Source of the DNA: Neocallimastix lanati (nom. inval.)
Taxonomy: Eukaryota > Neocallimastigomycota > Neocallimastigomycetes > Neocallimastigales > Neocallimastigaceae
Assembly (NCBI GenBank): GCA_016946835.1
Contig: JACVTC010000048.1
Coordinates: forward strand, 535,001-599,000
Reading direction: 5' to 3'
DNA: 64,000 bases
Shown: in pieces, positions 1 through 13,490 of the stretch
How the letters are laid out: each line of letters opens with the position of its first letter
Numbering within the stretch: position 1 is the stretch's first letter
Program-made: the position numbers and the translations under genes
Notes under the pieces: model-generated
Database searches by the model: none
The model's input: the letters and a program-made list of their open reading frames with translations, nothing else
Told to the model about the DNA's origin: nothing

Positions 1-161
1 AATATTATAATAGATTATTATATAAATATTAGAAAAAGAAAAAAATAAATAAATAAAAAATCATTATAAAATTAAATATATATTTATGTATTTTTATATC
101 TAATATTATTTAATATAATTTATTGTTATTAAGATGAATAATTATTAATTATTATTCTTAC

Positions 162-796
162 GTAAACAACGATAGAGTTCTATTAAAGGCCATATCTTTT
201 TTGATGATTTTTCTTCTTCTTTACTATTAGTAAGGGTTTTGGTATTATTATTTATATTTGTAATGACATTTGGAGTTGATGTGTTTTTTATTGAATTTGA
301 TGATAGATCTGTTTTTGAAGTATCTATTTTAAGAGTATTTTGTGCATTGGTTTTTAAATTACTGATTTGAATATCTTGTATTATATAACCTTTTTGGAAA
401 ATAAAAATAATAAAAATAAAAATAAAATAATATTTATAAATAATTATAAAAATAATAATAAAGTTTTATATATTGAATAATATCATAACATCATAACAAC
501 AACAACAACAATAATAATAATAATAAGTCAATAAGTCAATGTTTATGAAATCATTAAAAGTATAATTTTGATAAAAAGATAGATAAAAAAAAAAAATAAA
601 AATAAAAATTAAAATATAAAATTAATAAATAAATACCTTGATTTAATTCATCATCAGGTTGTACAAATATTTTTAAATCTAATAATTTCCACTGATTTTG
701 TTGTTTTCCTTCCAACTTTAAGGTCACTTCGAATTCATTCTCTACAATGAATTTTACTGATCCATTTTCTTTTGATAAACAATTATTAAAAATAAA

Positions 797-833
<37 letters not shown>

Positions 834-1532
834 AAAAAAAATTATTTCATATTATTTATTATTTCAATTAATATATATAAATTAAAATATAAATAATTAT
901 ATAAATATTATATATTTATAGTATATAATGATATTATTGTCACTCAATTTTAAATAGTTTGTTTTTACACTATAAATTCATAAATAGTTGCTATTATGTA
1001 TAATATATATATAATTACCTATACTATAATTTTTTTTCATAGGTTTTGGAATAATTTCATCACATAATAATCTTAATCTTGTCACATCTTCTAATTTTTC
1101 AATAGCATCTTTTATTTCTTCATTCTTTAATGATGATAAATCCATTGGTTCCTTTTAATATAAGCATAAGAATAAAATACAAAATAAAATTAGAATATAC
1201 ATTAATATATAATAAAATAAAGATTATATATAAATGGAGGAAAAAAAAAAAAAAAGGAAATGAATGAAATTAAAAAAAAAAAATAAAATAAAATAAAATA
1301 AAATAAAATAAAATAAAATAAAATAAATTGAAGATAATCTTTAATTTATTTATGAAAACAAGGAAAGATAAAAAAAAAAAATAAAAATAAAAAAAAATAA
1401 AAATAAAAAATAAAAGTCGACAATAAAATACTTTTATCATTGATGGTAAATGAGAATAGGTTCCTGTAGTTAATACATCCACTGCTGTTGGAATATCAAA
1501 AGTTGGAATACTATTTTAATTATTAAAAAAAA

Positions 1533-1572
<40 letters not shown>

Positions 1573-1832
1573 TAAATATTAATACTCAATTAAAAATAAA
1601 AATGATAATATAAAAAAATATATATATAATAATCAAATTAATATTTATAAATTAAATTTCAAATTATATCTTTAAATATATGTATAGATGTATGTTTAAA
1701 TATAAATATATAAAAATAAATATATTTTAATTACCGAGTTAAATTCATTTCCTGATGAACCATGTGTAAAGCATCAGCAGCTTCTCTAAAATAAGAATTT
1801 TGAGCTGCTAAAAAATTACAAATACTCTTTTA

Positions 1833-1882
<50 letters not shown>

Positions 1883-1952
1883 TTGATATTGATTTTAATA
1901 CATTAATATAAAAATTTATTATCATTTGTTTTAATCAAATTTTTATATTACA

Positions 1953-1988
<36 letters not shown>

Positions 1989-2757
1989 TAAATAAAAAAT
2001 GGATTATTAATTTAATTTTTTTTTTTTTTAAAAAAAAAAATTCTTCTTTAAAAATAAATAAATAACATAAAAAAAATAAAAATAAAAATAACACTAATTT
2101 AAATAATTAAATTTTAACACTAATATTATCTATTATATATTTATATATACCTTGCACCTTAAAACATCTTTTGATTGTTTTGCCCATCTTATCAAAACTA
2201 ATAATTTAATGGCACATTGATTTAAATTTTGAGCTAGTTTAAAAATTTCTACTTTCTTTTGTGAATTAGTTTTGGTAGGTAATCTTTTTTTTTGGATTTT
2301 AATTAAGTAAATTTGGTAAATAAAATTATAAAATAAATAATAAAATAAATTAGTTAAATATTAAAATAAATAAAAATAAATAAATAAATATTATTGAATA
2401 CATCATTATATATATATATATTGTTTTTATAGCTTAATATTTATAATACTAATTTAATTTTATAATAAATTGAAATTTCATGTTTTATTATTATTAAATG
2501 AAGCAACAATTTCTTTTATTATTAAAATTATTATTATTTAAATATTATATATTTATTTAAATTTATATTATAAATGGATGTATATATACTTACGTTTCTG
2601 ATAAATTCTTTAACTCCGAATAATAATTTTGAATTACTCTTTCATATATTAATTTAAGTGGAATTAGATTTGCTTCATTTTTTTTTGAAAATAAATCAAA
2701 ATCATTTTGAAAGGGATTTTTATTTAAATTATTTATTACTTTACTTTCGCCGTTCAT
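162..2757 (-). CDS. MED14: Mediator complex subunit 14 (MED14/Rgr1), N-terminal part; 3' end outside window
   Basis: MED14 is the scaffold subunit that joins the head, middle and tail of the nuclear Mediator complex for RNA polymerase II transcription. I rebuilt seven exons in one unbroken frame: 2757-2594, 2283-2151, 1826-1735, 1510-1432, 1151-1019, 768-637 and 389-162, about 320 codons. All donors are GTAAGT-like or GTATAT-like and all acceptors are AG. Family signatures are in order: IPLKLIYERVIQNYYSEL near residue 40, LVLIRWAKQSKDVL with the conserved Cys six residues before FLAAQN, then DIPTAVDVLTTGTYSHLPS, the most diagnostic MED14 motif. A region VKFIVENEFEVTLKLE and the linker WKLLDLKIFVQPDDE follow. 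The start is the first ATG, just before the conserved region. The last visible exon ends in C|GTAAGA, so the gene should continue past base 1. A short in-frame read-through to a stop at about 149 is the weaker alternative. Confidence 0.9.
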
Positions 2758-3105
2758 ATCTTTATTATTTTAATATTCTTTTTATTATTATTGTTGGTAT
2801 TTGGTATTCACTTTAGTGAATTATTTCTCTCTTCTTTTCCTTTTTTTAAAAAAATAAAAAAAAAAATTCAATTCCAAATATTTGTGAATTTTTTCTATTG
2901 AAAATATATATATATATATATTTAAAAAATGATGGATTGCTTTTTTTTTTTTTTCTGTTAAATGGGTTGGTATATACTGAATAAATAAATATTATTATTC
3001 TAAAATATAGTATTATACATTAATAAATTAAAAATTATATTAACAAAAAAAAAAGTAATTAAATATAATTAAGATATTAAATAAAATATATATATATATA
3101 AATAT

Positions 3106-3154
<49 letters not shown>

Positions 3155-3826
3155 AAATAAAAAATAAAAAAGTAAATTCGTTATAATAAAATAAAAATTA
3201 AATAAAATAAAATAAAGTAAATAGGGTTATTTTTATATTAACAATAAAAATTTACATTTCTATAAAATATATTAAAAAATTTTTCCAATAATTTAAATTA
3301 TTTATTATTTATTTATTTATTTATTTATGTATTTATTTATGTATTTATATAAATAGAAAGTATTTCCTGGATAATTAAATTGATAATTTAATAAAATACA
3401 ATATAATAATACTAAAAAAAAAAAAAAAAAAAAATTACATCAAACGGTAAAATTAAATAGAATATAAAATATGTGTAAGTTTTATAATTAATATATATAT
3501 ATATATATATGTAATTTATTTTGTTTTATCTTTTATTATTTTGTTTAATACTATTTCATTTTTTATTTTTAATTTGTTAATGATGATAAAAACAACTAAA
3601 TAAAAAACTGTCATCTTTTTTTTTTTTTTTTTTTATTTTTTTATTATAATAATTCTGTTTTTCACATTTCCACCCTTCATAAATTAATTTTTTTTTTTTT
3701 TTATTTTTTTTTTCAGACTTAGAGAATAACTTTATTTAATTTATAATAATAATAAAATTATGTGATTTAAATGAAAAAAAATAAAATACATGAAATGAAA
3801 CATAATATATATATGTATATATATAA
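2758..3826. other. A+T-rich intergenic DNA upstream of MED14
   Basis: No gene is visible. The stretch holds poly-A and poly-T runs, a TATT-type run near 3300-3350 and TA dinucleotide runs. It must contain the MED14 promoter, but I see no defined element. Confidence 0.6.
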
Positions 3827-3939
3827 TTATAAAAGTGCGTTAGAAGCAATAGTTTCTAACTTTTCCCATTCATTGATAATAACACCGCGTCCATTATTGC
3901 GAGTAATTTCATAAATTAATAAATAATTAATTTGAAAAG
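3827..3939 (-). CDS. Probable terminal exon of an unidentified gene
   Basis: On the minus strand an AG acceptor at 3941-3940 is followed by an open frame ending at TAA (3829-3827). It reads YLLIYEITRNNGRGV and then IINEWEKLETIASNALL before the stop. The base composition (ACTCGC, GGACGCGGTG) and mixed residue content stand out sharply from the surrounding A/T runs, which is why I call it coding. I do not recognise the family. Upstream exons should lie between 4000 and 5800 on the same strand, but I could not find any convincing one. It may therefore be a relic of a lost gene. Confidence 0.45.
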
Positions 3940-4012
3940 CTCATAAATTCACATAAATTCTACAACATCAATAACAAAAACTAAAATATATAAATAATTT
4001 TCTTAAATGCTG

Positions 4013-4068
<56 letters not shown>

Positions 4069-5831
4069 TTTTACCTTTTATATATAAATAAAAAAATAAA
4101 AAAATAAAAAAAACATATATCATTTATACCAAATTTTAAAATAACAATCATTTAAATTTTATTATTTTTTAATTATTTTTTTTTCTTATATTTATTAATA
4201 AATGATGGAATACATAAAATTTCAAATAATGATATTGAATTGAATTAAGAAAAAGAAATTGTATTATATAATATTAAAAAATGTATAAATTATATTATAA
4301 AAAAGAAAAAGAAAATAAAAAAAAATTAAAAAAGATATTTAACTTCTTTTTTTTTTCTTTGTTCATTTAATTAGTGTTGACAATTAAAGTTTGTTTTTAA
4401 TGAATAAAAAAAATAAAATAATATAAAATAAAATAATAAAATAATTTTGGTTTTCTTTTTGTTCATTTTTTTTTTTTTTATATAAAAAAAAATAAATTAG
4501 AAAACTAAAATATCTGTTAAAATTTCTAGTATTAACTTTAAAAATAAAAAAAAAAAAAAATACTATATATTTAGCAAAAATAGTACAAAAGAAAAAGATA
4601 TTTCTATTTGAAAAAAAAAAAAAAATAAATAAATAAATAAATAATTATAAAAATAAATTAAAAAAAAAAAAAAAAAAAGTTTAAAAAGAAACGAATAAAA
4701 TATAAAACAATAAATTATAAAATATTGAATTTTAAAATTATTAAAATATACTTCTAACCAATAATTCTAAACTTTTTTTTTTCAAATATTTTTGACTTAT
4801 TGAATTTTCTTTTATCCTTTCGTCTCTTTCTTTTTCTTTTTCTTATTATTTTTTTTTTTTTTAAAAAAAATAAATCTTCTTGTTTGACTATTTTTTTTTT
4901 TTTTTTTACTTTTCTTTTCATGTATTCTATATAAATATTATATAAATATTTATATATATTCTTAAATTTCTGTATATATAAACACATCTATTGTCTTTTA
5001 AATCTCTATATTCTAAAACATTTTTTAATACATTTCAATTATTATTTTTTAAGAAAATAAAATATTGAAATTAAAATTGAAATTTTTTACTCTATTTTTT
5101 TTTTTAATTACTTTTTTTTTATAATCCATATATATATAGATTTTTTTGTTTTTTTGTTTTTTTGTTTTTTTTTGTTGTTTTTTCTAATATAATTTTTATA
5201 TTTAATAAAATTATAAATTATTTTCTTTTCTTAATTTGTTAGATGTCTAAACTGGTAATATTTGTTTTTATTAATTAAATATTAAAAAAATGATGTGACG
5301 ATTATATTATTGCGTGTGTTTTAAATGGATGTCTTTTCTATAAATTTTATATATAAAAAACTTTTTTATCTTTTCTTTTTTTTTTTCCCTTTTATATAAA
5401 TTATATTCCAAACTTTAGTTTAATAAAAAAAACTTTTTCAAAATAAAATATATAAAAAGTTTTATTTATTATTGACTATTTATGGTATATTTATTTAAAT
5501 TATATATATAAATATATATATTTTTTTTTCTTTCATTAATTATTGACTTTTATATAAAATTCTCTTTCATATAAGAGAACTTTATTTTAGCAATTTTTTA
5601 ATTACTAAACATATAAATATATTTAAAATTATAAAAACTTTAACACTATTAAACTTATTAGTTTAATTGAATGTTATAATATATTTATAGTGAAGTTTTG
5701 TTATGGATTTCTTTAAAAAAAAAAAAATTTAAAAACTTTCATAACATAAATAAAAGGTTACAATTATAAATAAATAAAGAAAAAATAATAAATAATTATC
5801 ATTTGTATATTGATAAAGTCTTTTTAATTAT
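3940..5831. other. A+T-rich intergenic DNA
   Basis: The stretch is dominated by A and T homopolymers (for example about 50 A's at 4014-4064) and K/I/Y-only open frames, with no supported gene. Upstream exons of the fragment ending at 3827 could be hidden here, and so could the 3' UTR of the F-box gene. Confidence 0.5.
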
Positions 5832-8079
5832 TTATACGTAGATCTTCTTCTTTCTCATAGCATTTTTCTTAATGGCAATAGTTTTAACAACACCTTCCAT
5901 AATATCCATCATATTATAATATTTACAGAAATTGTAACCTAAATCTTGTGGATCATCATTCTATTTATTTTTTAAGTTTTCAAAAAAAAAAAGATAATAA
6001 AGTAGTTGATTAAAAAAATAATTAATTATTATTGTATATATACAAAATTAATAATTTTTATTCTTGTTTTTGTGTTTAAATTTTTAATACTATTGAAAAT
6101 AATTTATTTCTTTTCTTTTATTTCTTTTTTTTTTTGTTATACTTACTTCATGAATAGAAATATATCTTGGACCATCCTTTAACATAAACTTAATTTTACC
6201 TAATAATTCACCCTTATTACCCTTACCATAACTGCTTCCTTCACGTTGATAGTTTTCCTTTTTATTATATCTGTTAGAATTATTACTGTATTGACTATTG
6301 TTAGACTTAATGTAGGAACGACGGTAATGACTCTTGTTACCATTTTGATCTTGGAATTGATTAGATTTTTGACTATTGAAAGATTGTCTACGTCTTGGTT
6401 TTCTGTCATTAGCATCAGAATGTAATGAATCAGTATCCTTGTTCTTATTATAGTATGAAGAACGTCTTGAACCATTTCTACTGTACTTTCCTGAATTTCT
6501 GTTAGAATGTTCAGATCTTGGTCCCTTCTTATAGTAACCACTACTTCTCTTGGACTTGTAGTAGCTGTTATTGTTGCTGAAAGTGTTTGGATTTGAACCA
6601 ACTTCACCAACTTGTGAACCACTATCAATTTGAGAACCTTCACCAACTTGTGAATCTGAATTTAAGGATGGAAGAGAATCATCATCATCATCTTCACCAC
6701 TGTAAGAACTCTTTGGTTCTTCACTTCTTTTCATTTTTAAGGAAACTTCAGCAAGGTTAATATCTTCAGCTACGACACCCTTGGATATTTTTTCCTTAGA
6801 TTGAGTAGTTAATTCGGCTTCAGTTGGTTCTCTAGCAACCTTCTTAATTGGTACAATTAAATCTTCTGGATTTGGAGCTGGTTTATCTTCAAGAGTAGTC
6901 ACTTCTAAACCATCAACGAGACGCTTAATAGATTCACCTTCAAGGATACATTCATCACCAATACAATATTGTTGGCAAGAATTAATGATGTTTTCAACAC
7001 CATTTAATACTAAGGATTCTAAGCGAGTACACTTTGAACCAACTTCTTTAATACTTCTAGTAGTAATATTATAACAGTAAGATAGATCAAGGAATCTAAG
7101 CTTAGAATCTTCATTTTCAGCTAAAGCATATAATGCCGCATCAGTAACTTGATCACAGAAAGAAATATCTAAGGTGGTGAGTCCCTTTAATTTATTGGCT
7201 AATCTAACAATAGAATGATCGGTTACATTTTGACAATTTTCAAGAACAACAGTTTCAATATCTGGACAGCGAGAAACAACCCAATCTAACATTTGATCAT
7301 TAATTGGACTGTTACGAAGATTTAATGTTTTTAATGGACGAGTAAAACTTTCATCACCCATATCAATAGGAACAGAAGATTCCTTACTATCACCGAGGTT
7401 TAATTCAATAATATTCTTTAAAGTTATTAAAGCAGCAGGAATAATACCTACAGAAACATTAGTGAAGGATAAATCAATTTTTTCGAGTTCATTACATTGT
7501 TTGCAAAGTTGTGGAACAAAGGCATCTGTTAAACCAACACAACCTGGAAGATATAAATTCTTTAATTGTGGACAGTGATTACCAATTGAGTGTAAAAGAA
7601 TATTGGTAACATTTGGAGAGTTTGAAATAGTAAAAGTTTCTAAATTAACAAGTGGCTTCAAAGCATTTTCTATATCACCCATCCAAATATCAGCAGTACC
7701 AGAAATTTCTAAACTCTTAACAAAACTTTTGTAATCATAGAAAGAACCAGGAGTATTGATAGCGGTTAAAAATGCTTCAAAAGTCTTTGAATTATTAATC
7801 ATAATATATTCATATATGGATTCAACTAAAGGTTTAGCCCATGATTTACTAACAGTTAATAACTTAAATTTATCCTCATTAGAAAGGTATTGAAAGATTA
7901 ATTTTAAAATCTTTTCTGAGAAGTTTCCTTTTTTATCACCTTGGTCACTATCAATATTTTATCAATTTAATTAATTTAAATTAAAAAAAAAAAACATTAT
8001 TTAAAATATTATTTTAAAAGTCAAATAAATTATTATATCTATTTATTTATTTATTATTTATTTACGTTTCAACGGACAT
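5832..8079 (-). CDS. F-box / leucine-rich-repeat protein with long disordered tail
   Basis: The protein is probably a substrate receptor of an SCF-type ubiquitin ligase: the F-box would bind Skp1 and the LRR arc the target. There are three exons: 8079-8066 (only MSVE plus two bases), 7947-6147 and 5960-5832, giving 647 residues. The tiny first exon is supported by a GTAAAT donor and restores the frame into an F-box at about 14-53 (KILKLIFQYLSNEDKFKLL, then VSKSWAK). Residues about 60-350 hold LRRs of the cysteine-containing type, with repeated LxxLxLxxCxxxTD patterns such as LTTLDISFCDQVTDAAL. Residues about 380-590 are disordered, with Asp/Ser, Gly-Ser-Gln and then Arg/Ser/Tyr/Asn/Lys-rich parts. 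The last 50 residues form a separate folded-looking module (KIKFMLKDGPRYISIHE across the second junction, then NDDPQDLGYNF). The basic RS/YN-rich tail is unusual for an FBXL protein and could bind RNA. The substrate is unknown. Confidence 0.85.
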
Positions 8080-10790
8080 GTTTATTATATTATCTATAAA
8101 TTAATAAAAAAAAAAATTTAATTTAATAATATTATTAATATAATATTTTGAATATTAATTTTTTATATTTTCTTATTCAAAACAAAACAAAACAAAAAGA
8201 AAAAAAAAATGTATATATATTATCTATTGTATATTATTTATTGTATATATATTTTTTTTTAATTTTAATGATTTTATATCTAATAATCTATTAATCAAAA
8301 AAGTCATTTCTTTCTACTATTATTTCTTTTTCTTTTTCATTACTAAAAATAGCCTTGTTTATATACCGTTTATTGTATATATTTTATTAATTTTAATGAT
8401 TTTTATATTTTATAATCTATTAATCAAAAAGGTCATTTCATATATATATTTTTTAATTTTAATGATTTTTTTGTTTAATTATCTAATAATCAAAAAAAAA
8501 ACATTTATTTCTATTATTCATTATATTTTAATAATATAAATTCTCATTGATTATCTTCATTTTATTCTTAAAATAAAATTATTTAAAATAAAAAAATTTA
8601 AACATCTTTAATTTCCAATATATGTATTAATAATATAAATATTTAAATCTTATACAAATTTTATTATTATCTATCTTCAATTCTTTTATTATAAACTGAA
8701 ATATTGATGGTAAATATTTTAATCAAACTAATCTTTTTAATCTATTGTTTATTTACTAATAATACATTCTTTATAACCATTTGAATTTAAATTGTTTATG
8801 ATATATATTCATTTTCATTCCCATTTCCATTATTACTTGATATATAAATAAATAGTTTATGATTTTTATTTCTCTTTTTTTTTTTTTTTTCCTTTTATTC
8901 TTTGAAAACAAAATTAAATTGATATATAAATGAACCATTTTATTCTTTCACTTTTTATTATTATATATTATAAAAATATTTACTTTTACGATTTAAAACG
9001 AAAATAAATAAAAGAGTATTGTATTATGATGCGTATGAATATAATAGCTTTTTTTTGCGCAAGTGTTTTGTTTATTAATAACTTAACAAATAAACATTAA
9101 TATATATTATAAATAAATAAATAAAAAAAAAAAAAGGAATAAAAGAATATTAAACTTCAATTATTATTTTATATTCCTTTTCAAAATAAAAAAATATATA
9201 TATAAAAATTAATAAATTAAACTAATTGATTTCTTTTATAATTTTATAGTAGTTCCTTTATGTATTAGAAGAAGATAAAAGAGTGAAATAAAAAAAAAAA
9301 AAAATTTATTTAGAAATTCAATAATATAATTATACAATACTAATTATAATATAATAATAATTTAATAGTAATTATGTAAACATATAATTTAATAATAATA
9401 ATAATAATTTAATAATAATAATTTAATAATCTAATATTAATTTAATAATAATAAATAATAACTAATAATTAAAAATTTAAAAAAAATAGTGATTATAATT
9501 TATTTATTCATTTATTTATTATATTTATTTATTATATTATTTATTATATTCATTTATTTATTATTATATTTATTTAATCATTTATTATTCATTTAATTAT
9601 TTATTATTATTTTATTTATTTTATCATTTATTTATTTATTTATTTATTAAATATTAATTTTTATTAATACAAAAAAAAAATAAATAAAAGCACAAATTTT
9701 AATTTTAATCTAAATTAAAATAGAACTAATTATTTAAATTAATTATAATTATAATCAATTTAAATCATATATTATATATAAATAAAATATATTATGTCCC
9801 GTTATAAAATTGATGATTTTTATACTAATCTTTTTCTATTTTATATATATTCTATTTAATATATATTAAATATTTATTAAATATATATTAAATATTATAA
9901 TTTGGATTATTTATTTTTTGTAACTTATTTTAGTTAAAAAATATTGTTAAAGGAAATAAATATAAATTATATATTTCTATTGTACTTCAACATACTAAAA
10001 TCGAAAGATTAATATATACTAACATTATAATAAAATCAATTGATATTATATGTTGAATATATATCAAAAACTTTAAAAAAACTTTAAAATAGTATTTTAA
10101 TATAAATTTAATATATATAATATATGGAATATTTAAATGTTCTTTTTTTTATCCTTTAATCTTTTCCTTATGGATTAGAGTTTTTATTTAAATATAAAGT
10201 ATATGGTCAAATATATTTAAGTCTTATTAAATTAATATAAATATATTATATTTAATTAAATTATTTCAGATAATTGTACTACAGTAACTATTAATATATT
10301 GGATTATAAAATAATTTATTATAAATTTAATATATTTTAATCAATTTTTGTTTTTACTTAATATATTAACATTATATTAACAATTTTTAATTTTAAATTA
10401 TAAAATAGTAAATAATAATAAAAAAAAGTAGAAATTAAATTTGATTTAGTGAAATTTCATATATTATAATGAATTATTAATATATTATTTTATACTATTA
10501 CATTTAATTTATTATATAATAATCTATTAAATAATAAATAAAGCCAATCAACATTAAGTACCTATTATATATTTTGATTAATTATATCTAAAATGGTTAA
10601 TTTACTTTTTATTTCTATATATGTATAAAAAGTGAGAGATATTTATATGTTTTAAATATATAGATGTTTATTTTAAATAAATATAATATTTACATATAAA
10701 TAATTGAAATAGAATTATAAATATGAATTATTTAATTATTCATTTATTTACATCCATTTATTTATTTTTTAATTAGTATATATTTATTAT
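8080..10790. other. A+T-rich intergenic DNA without visible gene
   Basis: I see no exon. The region is simple T/A-rich sequence with TTTA and ATAATTTA repeats (9360-9660) and loosely repeated TTTAATGATTTTTAT / CTATTAATCAAAAA units at 8265-8500. It contains the presumed promoter of the F-box gene. Confidence 0.6.
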
Positions 10791-11283
10791 TTATTATTTA
10801 TTATTTATTATTTATTATTTATTATTTATTATTTAATTATTTATTATTTATTATTTATTATTTATTATTCAATTATTCAATTATTTATTATTTATTATTT
10901 ATTATTTATTATTTATTATTTATTATTTATTATTTATTATTTATTATTTATTATTTATTATTTATTATTTATTATTTATTATTTATTATTTATTATTTAT
11001 TATTAATTATTATTTATTATTTATTATTTATTATTTATTATTTATTATTTATTATTTATTATTTATTATTTATTATTTATTATTTATTATTTATTATTTA
11101 TTATTTATTATTTATTATTTATTATTTATTATTTATTATTTATTATTTATTATTTATTATTTATTATTTATTATTTATTATTTATTATTTATTATTTATT
11201 ATTTATTATTAATTATTATTTATTATTAATTATTTATTATTTATTATTTATTATTTATTATTTATTATTTATTATTTATTTAT
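10791..11283. repeat. Heptanucleotide satellite (TTATTAT)n
   Basis: About 490 bp of nearly uninterrupted 7-bp units (TTATTAT read in one phase), with a few units changed to TTAATTAT or CAATTAT. A 7-bp period is not codon-like and lies in a gene-free region, so I read it as a satellite grown by slippage. Confidence 0.9.
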
Positions 11284-11470
11284 TCCAGTATTTATTATTC
11301 AATTATTCAATTATTCAATTATTCAATTATTCAATTATTCAGTTATTTAGTTATTCAATTATTCAGTTATTTAGTTATTCAATTATTCAATTATTTATTA
11401 TTTATTATTTATTATTTATTATTTATTATTTACTATTTATTATTTATTTATTATTATTTATTATTATTTA
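11284..11470. repeat. Octanucleotide satellite (ATTCAATT)n and mixed TTATTA repeats
   Basis: It directly adjoins the 7-bp array. At about 11293-11393 the sequence runs in 8-bp units ATTCAATT, some changed to ATTCAGTT or ATTTAGTT. It then returns to TTATTTA-type repeats. The two arrays probably expanded from a shared ancestral A+T-rich stretch. Confidence 0.8.
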
Positions 11471-11739
11471 CTATTTATAATTTGTTACTTATTATTTAAT
11501 ACAATTTCCTTTTCTATTATAAAAGACAAAGAGAAGTATTAATAAGGATAAATTATATGTTAATCAAAAATTTATACGAATATTTAAAAATAAAAATATA
11601 AAATAATAAAATATATTTGTTTTAAAAGGTGACAAAGTCCACTTTTTAATGTTATGATTATAAATAAAGGTTGTGATATAAATAATTGTAATAATATTTG
11701 ACTATATAATTTTACATAGTCTTATGTTGGAATAAAATA

Positions 11740-11867
11740 TATTGTGATTTATTGATTAGTAAAATAAAAAGTAAAAATATTATGCGCCACATTTATATTC
11801 ATAATAAATATTATTAATATTGTGATTTATAGTTCAGTAAATAAGAAGTAATATCATTATGCGCCAC
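11740..11867 (+). repeat. Two imperfect copies of a ~50-bp unit ending in TTATGCGCCAC
   Basis: One copy spans about 11740-11790 and the other about 11818-11867, offset 77-78 bp. Both run from TATTGTGATTTAT through AGTAAA.AA..AAGTAA to the G+C spot ATTATGCGCCAC. Such a G+C heptamer kept in two copies is rare in this sequence. Function unknown. Confidence 0.6.
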
Positions 11868-12129
11868 GAATATATTTAACATAAATATTAATAGTTTTAA
11901 GATTTTTTTCAATAATAAATATTTATAATAAGGTTTTTATTTGTAGATTATATCAATTAATGTGTTGTTTGTCAATACTTGAATTAATATTAATATCTTC
12001 TAATCTTTATAGATTAATAAAAATGTATAATAATTAATCTATTGATGATAATAATATAAACCTTATTTGTTAATAAATCAATGTTTGATTGTTTTAAAAA
12101 AAAAAAAAGGATAACAAAAGATTATTCAC

Positions 12130-12185
<56 letters not shown>

Positions 12186-13490
12186 CAATCAATTCAATCA
12201 ATCAATCAATAAATAAATATTAGTAAAGTGGATATAGAAATACTTAAACGATATTATAACCGCAAATGGCCGTTTATATGTTTATTATATATCTTTGTTC
12301 ATCTCTGTTATTGCATATATATGTTTATTTATCGAATGTATTATATATTTAATATATAATATTATTAATTTAATATATAATATTATTAATTTAATATATA
12401 ATTAATAATTTAATATATAATAAATATTATATATTATATATTATAAAATATTATATATATTAGGATTAGTTTTCTTATACAACACTTTTTAAATGGCACT
12501 TTCAAAAAAAAAAAAAATTCTGATTTAATTTCTATTACGTTACACCAACTTAAAAGAATATTTGTAAAGTCTATATTGTTGCATTTCAAAACGTGGCTTT
12601 ATTTCAAATATAGAGTACTTAAATAGACCGTTTATGTAGGAGTGGCTCAAATTATACTAATTTCAAATATTAAATAAATAATATTTTTTTGTTGAAGCAA
12701 TAATAAAATAAAATGCTATTTAATACTATTTAATTTTAAAGATATATAAAAGTATTTTTTGTTAAAATAATATTAATAAGATAACATTTAATTTTATTTA
12801 TAACAATTTGTTCTTTTGCTTTTTTTGTTTCACTTTTTTCAATTTTTGGATTTTTTTCAATATTTTAATGGTTAAGAATAAAATATATTTAATTTTTTAT
12901 AATTATTATTTATTTCATTCATTGTTTATTTATTTATTTGATTCATTTTTTTTTTTTTAATAAAATCAATTATAAATTAGAGTGCTTATAAGAAAATATT
13001 TTTGATATTTAAAATTTTTTTTAAAAATGAAAAAAAAATCAACACCATTTATATTTATTTATTTATTATTTATTTATTTATTTATGATTATATTATATAA
13101 AATTGTGGGGTGTTAAATTATTAATTAAAATATTATTTATAAGCCACACTCCAAAATGTATCACATTCATATATTATGCTATCTATGATGATAGATATTA
13201 TTAATAATATCTGACTTTATTATTATTATTATAATTATTATTATTATTATTATTATTATAATTATTATTATAATTATTATTATTATTATTATTATTATTA
13301 TTTTATTATTATTATTATTATTATTTTATAATTGTTTTATTATTATTATTATTGTTGTTGTTGATGTTAGAATATATGATATATATATGAAAATTTTATT
13401 TCAAATGTATTGAAAATTTTGTAATATCAATATCAATAATATACAAGCCACAATATATTAATAATTTATTTTAGAGCAATTAAGTGCTAG
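11868..13490. other. Intergenic DNA with AAT and TTA microsatellites
   Basis: No gene is seen. An AAT run lies at about 12131-12185 and TTA runs at about 13216-13360. Short moderately G+C stretches at 12235-12290 and 12535-12650 (containing CCGCAAATGGCCG and AACGTGGCTTTATTTC) have no open frame I can support. They could be decayed elements. Confidence 0.5.

Noticed and set aside
4754-4987. Lys-rich 77-codon minus-strand frame
   Set aside because: Only A/T-run residues (K, I, F, Y, R); no splice context and no family. It is expected by chance in this composition.
6200-6646. 148-codon minus-strand frame
   Set aside because: Shadow frame within the disordered tail of the F-box protein.
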